Notes: generated by a model from the sequence alone, not told the origin. DNA of 64,000 bases from Bacteroidales bacterium (GCA_016296345.1 JAEDJL010000004.1:1-64000); one strand, 5' to 3'; counted from the first letter of the stretch, positions 53,506 through 60,698 are shown. A program made the numbers and translations.

Positions 53506-53775
53506 CTACATATAATCTGCAAGAGAAATGATGTTGTCCAAATCAGACTTTACCAAACGTTCAAACGTCTTTGTCGTAATGTCAGCTTGTATATCATCAC
53601 AATAAACCATGACAGTAAAAGTGATTTTCAGGTTGTCTATATCTTGCGATACGCAACTTATCCTGCTTCCTGCAAGTCCGTCAATCGTCTTTTGAAGATG
53701 CTGAGCAACATTCTTTCCTTTGCGTTCTCTGCGACTTTGCGAAAGTCTCTGAAAGTTTTGCGAAAAACTCTTTTG
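53506..53775 (-). pseudogene. Possible gene remnant (open frame without start)
   Basis: The minus strand is open for 90 codons between a TGA at 53776-53778 and a TAG at 53506-53508. The end looks protein-like (VMVYCDDIQADITTKTFERL, then SDLDNIISLADYM), but no ATG, GTG or TTG is available before residue 60 or so. The stop is followed by the same CATGTAGCAGAGT-like sequence and array that follow the 54682 gene. It may be a decayed gene, or chance. Confidence 0.3.
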
Positions 53776-53803
53776 TCAAAAGAAAAACTTTTCCTACCTT
53801 TGC
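53772..53803 (+). promoter_or_regulatory. Promoter of structured RNA copy 1
   Basis: TTTG (53772-53775), 19-base spacer, TACCTTTGC (53795-53803): perfect consensus. Confidence 0.75.
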
Positions 53804-53808
53804 GGTTG

Positions 53809-54085
53809 GAAAGCAAAATAAGGCTTTCGAGTATTTAACCCTTAAAAATAGGAGGACTAAAAGGAGACAAAGAAGAAATATTACAAAGACTTAGTTAAAT
53901 TTTAACGACATATTAAAGCGTTTTTGCTTATACTTGGACGTGTGAAATCTGCAAAATTTCAATAAATCTGTCAAGAGGAAAGCTGAAAACGCTCACGAGT
54001 AATATCGTGGGCTTTTCTTATTTGACAGATTAGGTAATGCAGAACCTCACACTTCGATAAGATAAAAAGTTCCACGACTTTTTTA
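53809..54085 (+). ncRNA. Structured RNA, copy 1 (leader or small RNA)
   Basis: An RNA of about 277 nt is inferred between the promoter and the hairpin AAAAAGT-tccacg-ACTTTTT (54064-54084). Helices: CTTAT/ATAAG and GTGTGA (53940-53945)/TCACAC (54047-54052) close the structure; AATCTGTCAA (53965-53974)/TTGACAGATT (54022-54031); AGGAAAGC/GCTTTTCT; CTCACGA/TCGTGGG; a small AGGT...ACCT hairpin. The same helices, with different bases, form in copy 2 (55362-55616). The rod shape with a closing stem recalls 6S-like RNAs; Bacteroidales-1 or 6S-Flavo class membership is a possibility I cannot test. It may instead be a 5' leader of the lipoprotein gene 110 bases on. Confidence 0.7.
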
Positions 54086-54194
54086 TGCCTTAAAGTCAGG
54101 GTTCCTATTCCCTTAAATCAAATCTCAAAAAATTGTATCGCCTTTGGGACTTGGGCAAAGTAAATAGATAAAACATTAAATAAAGAAAGAAAAA

Positions 54195-54554
54195 ATGAAA
54201 ACTAAATTTTTAGCAGCTATTGTAGCTTTTTTATTTGTTTCATGTGGGGGTGGTAGTAGTGATTCTTATTATTCGAGTTCGGGATCTTCAAGTAGTACAG
54301 GTGGTAGCAATGTTTCGTTTAAGAGTAAATATACGAAAACTAGTAAAAAAGTTAATCTTTATAATTATAACTGGAATTGGTATATTGCAGTAGAAAATGT
54401 AGATGTTTATACTGATGGTTATAATTATTATATACGAGATTATAATGGAGATTATAGTGAGATTTTAAGCATAGATGCTTTTCAATTCGGTTATGAAAGC
54501 GGTTTTAGATATTCTGTTTCTTGGGGTGCTAATTTCTATTACCTTAACTTATAA
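54195..54554 (+). CDS. Small Tyr/Ser-rich lipoprotein
   Basis: This 119-residue protein has the signal MKTKFLAAIVAFLFVSC (lipid-bearing Cys at 17), followed by GGGSSDSYYSSSGSSSS, a low-complexity linker, then a short body very rich in Tyr, Asn and Asp. Codon use is markedly more AT-rich than in neighbours (AAT, TAT, GAT throughout), suggesting acquisition. I do not recognise it. It is preceded by structured RNA copy 1 and followed by a 15-pair terminator. Confidence 0.75.
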   Translation: MKTKFLAAIVAFLFVSCGGGSSDSYYSSSGSSSSTGGSNVSFKSKYTKTSKKVNLYNYNWNWYIAVENVDVYTDGYNYYIRDYNGDYSEILSIDAFQFGYESGFRYSVSWGANFYYLNL

Positions 54555-54569
54555 TTTATTATAGTAGAC

Positions 54570-54616
54570 CAAAACGAGCGTTCGACTTGCTTTTGCATTT
54601 GCGAACGCTCGTTTTG
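54570..54616 (+). terminator. Terminator after the small lipoprotein
   Basis: CAAAACGAGCGTTCG (54570-54584) pairs with CGAACGCTCGTTTTG (54602-54616). The arms resemble the 21-base repeat core, suggesting it was built from that family. Confidence 0.75.
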
Positions 54617-54623
54617 ATATTTG

Positions 54624-54665
54624 CTTTCGTCGTTTCAGTGAATTGGAACGGCGATTTATTTTCAT
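54624..54665. repeat. Partial 21-base array (two units)
   Basis: Units with cores at 54628 and 54649 (TCGTCGTTT, ACGGCGATTT), 21 apart. The second and its flank (AACGGCGATTTATTTT..., ACTCTGCTACAT) repeat the end of the array at 53478-53511. Confidence 0.65.
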
Positions 54666-54681
54666 TACTCTGCTACATGAC

Positions 54682-55278
54682 TTATAAGCCCGCAGCTATA
54701 GCATTCAGAAGCAAGATACCGACTACACTTACTCCCGTTGAAATTCCCCAAGCTGTCCACGAAGCCTTGTTTCTCTTACTTCTTGCTGTTTCTTTATAGC
54801 ATTGCATATATTCCGGACTATTTGCCAATCTCTCGTCTTGAACATTTAGCTGAGTTAAAGACAAATCACTTGTAACAGCAGCTATTGTCGGGATAAGACC
54901 AATAAGAGGTGAGCCGAGCAATGTGCAAGCCCAAATGCCACCACGATAAGCCCCTTTGTTTTGATAGAACATTTCTGCATCTTGACTGCCTTTGAAACAT
55001 GATGCGTCTTCGTTTTGTATCGATGTATTCTCATTTGATTTTACGGCAACTTGTTCTTTGGTGATTTTTTCCACATCTTCCATGCTGTAAACAAAGATAT
55101 TGCCGTCGGAAGTTTGGATTTTGATACTTTGATTTGGTATTTGCTCGATTATCACTCCCTTGATTACCGAACCATTCTTACAATATACCACGTCCAACAT
55201 GGTGTTTGTTTGAGCAAAGAGCGAAGAACTCATTGCCACAACTGCCACTACGAGCAAAAATTTGATAAGTTTTTTCAT
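54682..55278 (-). CDS. Secreted protein with Gly-rich membrane segment, unknown
   Basis: This protein has 198 residues from the ATG at 55278 (MKKLIKFLLVVAVVAMSSSLFAQ, signal peptide); the in-frame ATG at 55362 lies in the RNA terminator and is rejected. Residues 27-75 form a small beta unit (DVVYCKNGSVIKGVIIEQIPN, IKIQTSDGNIFVYSMEDVEKI) of the type found in many Bacteroidota exported proteins. The C-terminal half has two hydrophobic stretches (GIWACTLLGSPLIGLIPTIAAV and WGISTGVSVVGILLLNAIAAG). Function unknown. Structured RNA copy 2 lies just upstream on the same strand. Confidence 0.8.
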   Translation of the reverse strand: MKKLIKFLLVVAVVAMSSSLFAQTNTMLDVVYCKNGSVIKGVIIEQIPNQSIKIQTSDGNIFVYSMEDVEKITKEQVAVKSNENTSIQNEDASCFKGSQDAEMFYQNKGAYRGGIWACTLLGSPLIGLIPTIAAVTSDLSLTQLNVQDERLANSPEYMQCYKETARSKRNKASWTAWGISTGVSVVGILLLNAIAAGL

Positions 55279-55361
55279 TCCTATTCTGTTTAATTGTTTT
55301 GTGCCGCAGTTCCGACGGCGGTTTGTTTTGATTTTTGGGCTGCTCTGTTGAGAGTTGGGCA

Positions 55362-55616
55362 TAAAAAAGTCGTGGAACTTTTAATCTTATTTGCCACACA
55401 AGGTCCTGAACTACCTAACCACACAAACAAGCAAAAGCCCACGATTTACACCGTGAGCGTTTCACTATCGTTGCTTTTGCGTAGTTACAAAAATTGTTCA
55501 GGTTTTTGTGTAACAAAGGCAAGATACAAACGCTTTATATGTCCGAAAGCATTCTCTGATGCTTTATTTTATCTTTGTCGTTTTGTCTTCGGTTTTCTCC
55601 TTTCTTTATAAAATTC
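55362..55616 (-). ncRNA. Structured RNA, copy 2 (leader or small RNA)
   Basis: An RNA of about 255 nt on the minus strand, from the promoter TACCTTTGC (plus 55621-55629) to the hairpin at 55361-55384, whose loop and arms (AAAGTTCCACGACTTTTTTATGCC in type) equal those of copy 1. Shared blocks: GACATAT..AAAGCGTTT, ACGCTCACG, ATCGTGGGCTTTT, TTAGGTA.T.CAG.ACCT. Closing stem TTTGTTACACAA/TTGTGTGGCAAA (12 pairs with two wobbles), then AACAA/TTGTT, GCAAAAGC/GCTTTTGC and CTCACG/CGTGGG. Base changes relative to copy 1 are compensatory. It is 84 bases upstream of the 55278 start. Confidence 0.7.
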
Positions 55617-55620
55617 TCCT

Positions 55621-55652
55621 GCAAAGGTATTAAAACTAAGCGAAACAGCAAA
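55621..55652 (-). promoter_or_regulatory. Promoter of structured RNA copy 2
   Basis: On the minus strand there is TTTG (plus 55649-55652), a 19-base spacer and TACCTTTGC (plus 55621-55629). Spacing and -7 box are identical to copy 1. Confidence 0.75.
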
Positions 55653-55653
55653 C

Positions 55654-55674
55654 AAAACGCCGTTTTTTCCGTTT
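55654..55674. repeat. Single 21-base repeat unit
   Basis: AAAACGCCGTTTTTTCC, one unit of the dispersed family, adjoining the copy 2 promoter. Confidence 0.5.
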
Positions 55675-55702
55675 TGCCCATTTTGGCAAGCGTTCTTTGT
55701 CG

Positions 55703-55711
55703 TATCTTTGC
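55703..55711 (+). promoter_or_regulatory. -7 box TATCTTTGC of recX
   Basis: Perfect match, with TTTG at 55682-55685 (17-base spacer). It excludes the upstream in-frame ATG at 55697 as the recX start. Confidence 0.6.
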
Positions 55712-55726
55712 AAAAACAAATTCGTT

Positions 55727-56206
55727 ATGCCGCAGAAGAAACTTTATACTCTCTCGCAGGCGTTGGAGTATGCGAAGGCTTATTGTGCCAAAAGTGAACA
55801 CTGTCAGAGCGAGGTGATTGAAAAGCTCCGCAGCTACTCGGTTTGCTCCGAGGATATTGAGCAGTGTTTGGCTGAATTGATTTCTTCGGGCTTTATAAAC
55901 GAGCAACGTTATGCCGATTTGTTTGCTCGAAGCAAGTTTCACCAGAACAAATGGGGCAAAGTGAAAATTTCTCAACACCTCAAAGCCAAGGATATTTCGG
56001 ATTACTGCATAAAAAAAGCTCTGAACGCCATTGACGGCGAGGAATATATGCAGACGCTTGTGAGGTTGGCAGAAAAGAAACTCTCGGAGATTGATTGCTC
56101 AAATCGTCTTGTTGCAAGACGAAAGCTGACTGCCTTTCTCTATGGCAGGGGTTTTGAGTTTGATTGTATTAACAGGGCTTTGGATAGTTTGGAAGATGCT
56201 TTGTAA
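55727..56206 (+). CDS. recX: RecX family regulatory protein
   Basis: This protein has 159 residues from the ATG at 55727 (MPQKKLYTLSQALEYAKAYC). It shows the three-helix RecX repeats: CQSEVIEKLRSYSVCSEDIEQCLAELISSGFINEQRYADLFARS, the NKWGKVKISQHLKAKDIS segment and a third repeat (KLTAFLYGRGFEFDCINRAL). RecX modulates RecA filaments. recA is not nearby. Its end overlaps the deacetylase gene. Confidence 0.92.
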   Translation: MPQKKLYTLSQALEYAKAYCAKSEHCQSEVIEKLRSYSVCSEDIEQCLAELISSGFINEQRYADLFARSKFHQNKWGKVKISQHLKAKDISDYCIKKALNAIDGEEYMQTLVRLAEKKLSEIDCSNRLVARRKLTAFLYGRGFEFDCINRALDSLEDAL

Positions 56207-56807
56207 AATTCCTTTTTTTGTTCGCCGATATTTCAATCGTGGTTTTGAGTTTGACATTCCCTCAAAGGACAAGGTTATATTCCTGACTTTTGACGACGGT
56301 CCTGTGCCTGAGGTTACTCCCAAGGTGTTGGAGCTGTTAGAAAGGTTCGATGCCAAGGCTACTTTCTTCTGTGTGGGTGATAATATCCGAAAACACCCCG
56401 ATTGTTTCAGACTTGTGGTCGATAAGGGACACTCTGTGGGCAATCATACGATGCATCATTTGAAGGGTTCGGCGGTCGGCTTTGACAAATACTTGTCCGA
56501 TATTGAGGATTGCAACAGGTTGTGTGGCTCAAAGCTCTTTCGTCCGCCCTACGGCAAGATTACAAGAAAGCAGTTCAAAGAATTGAAACAGCGAGGGTTC
56601 AGAATAATTCTCTGGAGCGTGGTCAGCTTCGATTATAGCAAGAAAATCTCCCGAAAGACCTGCCTGAACAATTCGCTCAAGCTGCAATCGGGAGATATAC
56701 TTCTGTTTCATGACAGCATAAAAGCTCAAAGCAATATGCTCTGTGCCCTTGAGGGAGTGTTGAAACACTACTCTGCCAAAGGCTTTCGCTTTCTTGCTAT
56801 CCGATAG
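56142..56807 (+). CDS. Polysaccharide deacetylase (NodB family)
   Basis: This 221-residue protein has a CE4 core with motif 1 LTFDDGP, motif 2 GHSVGNHTMHH (zinc His pair) and motif 3 RPPYG. It likely removes acetyl groups from peptidoglycan or another N-acetyl glycan. From the ATG at 56142 it has a membrane anchor (VLSLIVLTGLWIVW) but overlaps recX by 65 bases; the alternative ATG at 56193 overlaps by 14 and lacks the anchor. The start is therefore uncertain. Confidence 0.9.
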   Translation: MAGVLSLIVLTGLWIVWKMLCKIPFFVRRYFNRGFEFDIPSKDKVIFLTFDDGPVPEVTPKVLELLERFDAKATFFCVGDNIRKHPDCFRLVVDKGHSVGNHTMHHLKGSAVGFDKYLSDIEDCNRLCGSKLFRPPYGKITRKQFKELKQRGFRIILWSVVSFDYSKKISRKTCLNNSLKLQSGDILLFHDSIKAQSNMLCALEGVLKHYSAKGFRFLAIR

Positions 56808-56812
56808 CGGGA

Positions 56813-57175
56813 TTATTCGGCTACCAATACGTCTTTGGTAACGACTTCGCCGTGTTTTAGTCTGACGGTACTTTTTCCGCGACGAATAAATGGCTCGTCG
56901 CCGTAAGCAACATCAATATCGAAGATAGCCTCATTGTCAAAGAAGAAATAGGCTTCTCCGTTCTTGTCGCTGACTCCCTCTCGGCGTATACTGCCTGACT
57001 CTTTTGATACGGTAATTCGGGCGTTTTCAAGTCTCACATCGGGCTGTGTGGCATCTTTTACCACGATTGTCAATCCGCATCCGTCCAATTCATCGTCCGA
57101 ACAGCTGCTAAACAGCGGAGAAACAAGCACTACCGCCAATGCCATCAAAAAAAATATTCTTACTTTCTTCATCAT
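56813..57175 (-). CDS. Surface-type lipoprotein with carboxypeptidase-like beta domain
   Basis: This protein has 120 residues from the ATG at 57175 (MMKKVRIFFLMALAVVLVSPLFSSC); a longer in-frame start at 57226 adds non-signal residues. The lipid-bearing Cys is followed by SDDELDG, an acidic signal linked to surface display in this phylum (inference). The body (GLTIVVKDATQPDVRLENARITVSKE, GEAYFFFDNEAIFDIDVAYGD) looks like a single carboxypeptidase-regulatory-like beta sandwich. Role unknown. Faces the deacetylase gene tail to tail. Confidence 0.8.
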   Translation of the reverse strand: MMKKVRIFFLMALAVVLVSPLFSSCSDDELDGCGLTIVVKDATQPDVRLENARITVSKESGSIRREGVSDKNGEAYFFFDNEAIFDIDVAYGDEPFIRRGKSTVRLKHGEVVTKDVLVAE

Positions 57176-57244
57176 GATGATTTTTTTTTGTACTATTGCA
57201 AACTCAATCTTGATTTTAGATTGCAAAGCTAAGAAAAAAATCGT

Positions 57245-57958
57245 ATGTGGACAAAGAAAAGTTTATTTTTAGGAATTTTTGCCGGAATTTTTGCTTGCAG
57301 TTGTTCGAGCAAGGTGGCAAATAACAGCTCCGTAACGGAGAAGGAAAACGAAAAAATAGTAGAGAAAACAACTATGGTAGTTATCAGTACGGATTTTGGG
57401 GAGATGAAAGCGGTTTTGTACAACGAAACGCCCCTTCACAAAGAGAATTTCATCAAATTGGCTGAGGAAAGATATTTTGACGGCACCTTGTTTCACAGAG
57501 TAATCGACGGATTTATGATACAAGGCGGCGACCCCGATTCAAAGAATGCCAAGAAAGGACAGATGTTGGGTCAGGGCGGTCCTGATTATACCATTGCGGC
57601 AGAATTCAAACAGGAGCTTATTCACCGCAAGGGTGCTTTGGCTGCCGCAAGAATGGCAGATCAGGTCAATCCCAAGAAGGAATCTTCGGGCAGTCAGTTC
57701 TATATCGCTCAGGGAAAGGTATATACCAAGGACGAATTGAACAACCTTGCAGCAAGAATGGGCAAACAGTTCAACCAAACGCAAATTGAGGCTTACACAA
57801 CCGTGGGAGGAGTGCCTTTCTTGGACTATGAATATACTGTTTTCGGTCAGGTGATTGAGGGATTGGAGGTGATTGACAAAATTGCCGCCGTTCAAAAAGA
57901 CCGTTACGACCGTCCGACAGAAGACATCAAGATGACAATTAAAGTTGTTGAGCAATAG
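57245..57958 (+). CDS. Cyclophilin-type peptidyl-prolyl isomerase lipoprotein
   Basis: This 237-residue protein has a lipoprotein signal (MWTKKSLFLGIFAGIFACSC) and a linker, then a cyclophilin domain from about residue 45: DGTLFHRVIDGFMIQGGDP, SSGSQFYIAQGK and FGQVIEGLEVIDKIA. FHRV and the QGGD segment carry the catalytic Arg and substrate-binding residues. It catalyses proline isomerisation, anchored on the periplasmic side. pheS starts 7 bases after the stop. Confidence 0.94.
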   Translation: MWTKKSLFLGIFAGIFACSCSSKVANNSSVTEKENEKIVEKTTMVVISTDFGEMKAVLYNETPLHKENFIKLAEERYFDGTLFHRVIDGFMIQGGDPDSKNAKKGQMLGQGGPDYTIAAEFKQELIHRKGALAAARMADQVNPKKESSGSQFYIAQGKVYTKDELNNLAARMGKQFNQTQIEAYTTVGGVPFLDYEYTVFGQVIEGLEVIDKIAAVQKDRYDRPTEDIKMTIKVVEQ

Positions 57959-57965
57959 TGGCTTT

Positions 57966-58997
57966 ATGAAACAGAGAATAAAACAATCGATTGAGAATTT
58001 GAAGCAGTTGAGTGCCGAAACATTGGAAGACATCGAGCAACTGCGAATACAATACCTTGGAAAAAAAGGTGTAATGAACGAGTTGTTTGCACAATTCAAG
58101 AGTGTACCGAACGAAGAAAAGAAAGAAATGGGTTCTTTGCTCAACGAACTCAAAACGGCTGTGCAAACCAAGATAGAGGCTCTTCGCGAGGCGGTGGAGA
58201 ATAAGTCTGAGAGCAAAATAAGTGTTGATGACCTTACAAAGCCTGCTTGTTTGGAGCAGTTGGGTTCGAGACACCCTATCTCTCTTGTGAGAAATGAGAT
58301 AATTTCTATCTTCTCCAAAATTGGTTATACGGTGGAAGAAGGTCCGGAGATTGAAGATGACTGGCACGTTTTCTCGGCATTGAACTTCCCTCCCGAACAT
58401 CCGGCAAGGGATATGCAAGATACGTTCTTTATAGAAAACCGTGAGGACGGCAATCATGCGGTACTTAGAACTCACACTTCTTCGGTTCAAGTCAGAACAA
58501 TGGAGAAACAAAAACCGCCAATCAGGATTATTGCTCCCGGAAGGGTATTTCGTAATGAGGCAATCTCGGCTCGCGCCCATTGTATCTTTCATCAGATTGA
58601 GGGATTGTACATTGACAAGAATGTATCTTTCTCCGACTTGAAGCAAAGTCTGCTTTACTTTGCAAAAGAGATGTTCGGGGCAAATACTCAGATAAGATTG
58701 CGTCCGTCATACTTCCCTTTTACCGAACCGAGTGCCGAAATGGACGTTTCTTGTAACCTTTGCGGAGGAAAAGGCTGCAATGTGTGCAAGGGAACAGGCT
58801 GGTTGGAGATTATGGGTTGCGGAATGGTCGATCCGAATGTGTTGAAGGCTTCGGGAATTGACCCCGATGTTTATTCGGGATTTGCTTTCGGAATGGGCGT
58901 CGAACGTATTGCCATGCTCAAATATGGTGTGAACGATTTGAGAATGTACTTTGAGAACGACGTTCGCTTCCTTGGTCAGTTCCGCAATTCGATTTAA
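57966..58997 (+). CDS. pheS: Phenylalanyl-tRNA synthetase alpha subunit
   Basis: This protein has 343 residues from the ATG at 57966 (MKQRIKQSIENLKQLSAETLED); an earlier in-frame ATG (57945) is inside the PPIase gene. An N-terminal coiled coil is followed by the class II catalytic core with motif 2 (RIIAPGRVFRNEAISARAHC-type) and motif 3 (GFAFGMGVERIAML). A Cys-rich insertion, CNLCGGKGCNVCKGTGW, is typical for this phylum and may bind zinc. Partner of PheT (14664-17129). Confidence 0.97.
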   Translation: MKQRIKQSIENLKQLSAETLEDIEQLRIQYLGKKGVMNELFAQFKSVPNEEKKEMGSLLNELKTAVQTKIEALREAVENKSESKISVDDLTKPACLEQLGSRHPISLVRNEIISIFSKIGYTVEEGPEIEDDWHVFSALNFPPEHPARDMQDTFFIENREDGNHAVLRTHTSSVQVRTMEKQKPPIRIIAPGRVFRNEAISARAHCIFHQIEGLYIDKNVSFSDLKQSLLYFAKEMFGANTQIRLRPSYFPFTEPSAEMDVSCNLCGGKGCNVCKGTGWLEIMGCGMVDPNVLKASGIDPDVYSGFAFGMGVERIAMLKYGVNDLRMYFENDVRFLGQFRNSI

Positions 58998-59023
58998 TCA
59001 AGCAAGTATTCACTTTAAGATAA

Positions 59024-59055
59024 GGAAGGGGCAGATTGCCTCTTCCGTTTTTTCG
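59024..59055 (+). terminator. Terminator after pheS
   Basis: GGAAG/CTTCC with inner GGCA/TGCC, followed by GTTTTTTCGTTTT, directly before folB. Confidence 0.7.
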
Positions 59056-59059
59056 TTTT

Positions 59060-59419
59060 ATGGCAAGAATAACAATAGATAATATGTCTTTCTACGCATT
59101 TCATGGTTGTTTTGCGGAAGAAAGCACCATAGGAACTCACTTTTCGGTCGATTGTGAGTTCGATTGCGACACCTCAAAGGCTGAAACAAGCGACAATATT
59201 GAGGATACGATAAGCTATTTGGACGTTTACCAAACTATAAAGCAACAAATGGAAATCCCTTCCCACCTTTTGGAACATCTTTGCAGGAGAATAGTCGATT
59301 GTCTTTTAGAAACCTATCCGCAAATGGACTATTGCAAGGTTCGGGTTCACAAGCTCAATCCTCCGTTGGGCGGTCAGATAAAGGGAGTGAGCGTTTGTCT
59401 TGAGGCGTGTCGTCCTTAG
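59060..59419 (+). CDS. folB: Dihydroneopterin aldolase
   Basis: This protein has 119 residues from the ATG at 59060 (MARITIDNMSFYAFHGCFAEE); an in-frame ATG at 59036 lies in the terminator hairpin and is rejected. The FolB motifs are present: the catalytic Tyr and Glu region FYAFHGCFAEES and the end HKLNPPLGGQIKGVSV with its conserved Lys. It is a folate biosynthesis enzyme in the cytosol. The last 65 bases overlap the exosortase-like gene on the other strand. Confidence 0.92.
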   Translation: MARITIDNMSFYAFHGCFAEESTIGTHFSVDCEFDCDTSKAETSDNIEDTISYLDVYQTIKQQMEIPSHLLEHLCRRIVDCLLETYPQMDYCKVRVHKLNPPLGGQIKGVSVCLEACRP

Positions 59420-60005
59420 GTTTGGAGTAGGCGAAGAATTGTATCCACACAGCCCACAAAGCAAATATCACAACGTACATTATCGGTCTTGCAACCCAGT
59501 CGTGATAGTACTGAAACTGCGAAGGGTCGTGTCCGAACAGGTCGGTGAGAAAATAAATCCTCACTATGTTGGAAAGAACTATCACAAGACTTGCTCCAAT
59601 AAAGTAAATAGTTTTCTTCCACCACTTTCCCGAGCAGAGAACTATCAACAAAAGGAACTGCATTATTTGTTTGATTGCAGAACAATCGTGAACTACCTGC
59701 ATGATTGCATAACATTGCAGGTGCCCTTGCTCGTTTGGCTGCATGAAATAGAAACTTGAATTGTCGCAAACAAAGTCGAGGTTTGAGAAAGTGGTCATCA
59801 ATATCTTGCTTCCCTCGTATGCAATCAGCGTAAAGAAGTCAAACACATCGTCGGTGAACGGTCCGAAGAGCCAAGAGTTCATATCGGTGTTCCAATAGAG
59901 GAAATGAAATGCCACACTTGCCACAACCAACATCAGAAAGTCTTTCAATAACTTTCTGTTCTTGGGATTTTCTATCGTTATCTTGATGAATTGAGGTACT
60001 TTCAT
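59355..60005 (-). CDS. Exosortase/archaeosortase family membrane protein
   Basis: This 216-residue protein has about six membrane helices. The three family residues are visible in the right order: Cys108 in VVHDCSAIKQI, Arg149 in SNIVRIYFLT and His168 in YYHDWVARP. Exosortases are transpeptidase-like enzymes that cut a C-terminal sorting tail and often attach the protein to surface glycans. No polysaccharide gene cluster or obvious PEP-CTERM target is in the window. The last 20 or so residues are hydrophilic and overlap folB antisense. The family call is good; subtype (XrtF-like or other) is unknown. Confidence 0.8.
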   Translation of the reverse strand: MKVPQFIKITIENPKNRKLLKDFLMLVVASVAFHFLYWNTDMNSWLFGPFTDDVFDFFTLIAYEGSKILMTTFSNLDFVCDNSSFYFMQPNEQGHLQCYAIMQVVHDCSAIKQIMQFLLLIVLCSGKWWKKTIYFIGASLVIVLSNIVRIYFLTDLFGHDPSQFQYYHDWVARPIMYVVIFALWAVWIQFFAYSKPKDDTPQDKRSLPLSDRPTED

Positions 60006-60137
60006 GAGGCAAAATTACAAAAATATGGCGTATGGCTGCCCTGTCGAGCCGTCTTTCTGCAAAAAAGCGGAGTGTTGCTGTCTTGTCAGGGCTGAAAATT
60101 CGGAGAGTTTGAGAGTTTGAAGTAGCAAAGCGAGAGT

Positions 60138-60689
60138 TCAGACTTTCGGGCTGCGGATTTTGAGTTTGCTTTTCAACTCTTGGAAGTTGTTTACTTCAAG
60201 TTTTTCGGCTTCTTTGAGCAACAATCTTGCACAAGCCTCCGCATCAGAATCCGATTTGTGGTGTTCAAATTGAAAACCTATCTCATTGCAAAGGTAATCC
60301 AAAGAGTACTTCGGACTGTCTTTCCAGACCAATCGGGCAATCTGGTAAGAGCAAAAATACCTTGCCGAAGGCAGTGCAATTTTGTAGTGTCTGAGGGTTT
60401 TCCTAAGGACGTTTATGTCAAAGGAAGCGTTGTGTGCAATCAATATCTGCCCCTCAATGTAGGGCGATATTTCGTTCCAAAGTTCGTCAAACTCGGGTTC
60501 GTTCTGCACATCTTCCTTGTGAATGCCGTGAATGCGTTGTGCATAAAAATGAAAGTAAGGATAGCAGATTGGTTTTATCAACCAATTTCGTTTTTCCACT
60601 ATTTGAGAGTTCCTAACCACCGCAATACCAAGAGAACAAGGGATATACTTGTCTGCACTCTCAAAGTCAATAGCCGTAAAGTCAAACAT
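60138..60689 (-). CDS. DnaQ-like 3'-5' exonuclease
   Basis: This 183-residue protein is a DEDDh exonuclease: Exo I FTAIDFESADKY (Asp and Glu), Exo II LIAHNASFDINVL (Asp) and Exo III HHKSDSDAEACARLLL (His and Asp). No polymerase or helicase part is fused. It could be an epsilon-like proofreading protein or a stand-alone trimming nuclease. It is separated from dsbD by a terminator. Confidence 0.92.
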   Translation of the reverse strand: MFDFTAIDFESADKYIPCSLGIAVVRNSQIVEKRNWLIKPICYPYFHFYAQRIHGIHKEDVQNEPEFDELWNEISPYIEGQILIAHNASFDINVLRKTLRHYKIALPSARYFCSYQIARLVWKDSPKYSLDYLCNEIGFQFEHHKSDSDAEACARLLLKEAEKLEVNNFQELKSKLKIRSPKV

Positions 60690-60698
60690 ATCAAAAGA

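Larger units (their letters stand above)
53325..54194. other. Accessory intergenic patch
   Basis: This 870-base region has no intact protein gene. In order it holds the 21-base array (53415-53498), a start-less open frame on the minus strand (53506-53775), a promoter (53772-53803) and a structured RNA ending in a terminator at 54085. Between 54086 and the lipoprotein start at 54195 I see no consensus promoter. Confidence 0.7.
55279..55726. other. Intergenic region holding RNA copy 2 and two promoters
   Basis: This 448-base gap contains structured RNA copy 2 (minus), its promoter (55621-55652), one 21-base repeat unit (about 55654-55674) and the recX promoter (55703-55711). No consensus promoter is seen between the RNA terminator and the 55278 start. 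Confidence 0.7.

Noticed and set aside
53383..53838. Open plus-strand frame of 151 codons spanning the 21-base array
   Set aside because: Its first third is a translated repeat (KRRF heptads) and the rest crosses a promoter; it has no recognisable domain and runs into the structured RNA region.
60009..60017. Promoter box TAATTTTGC before the exosortase-like gene
   Set aside because: It ends 3 bases before the start codon, so transcription would begin within the ATG; possible only if the gene is leaderless or starts later.
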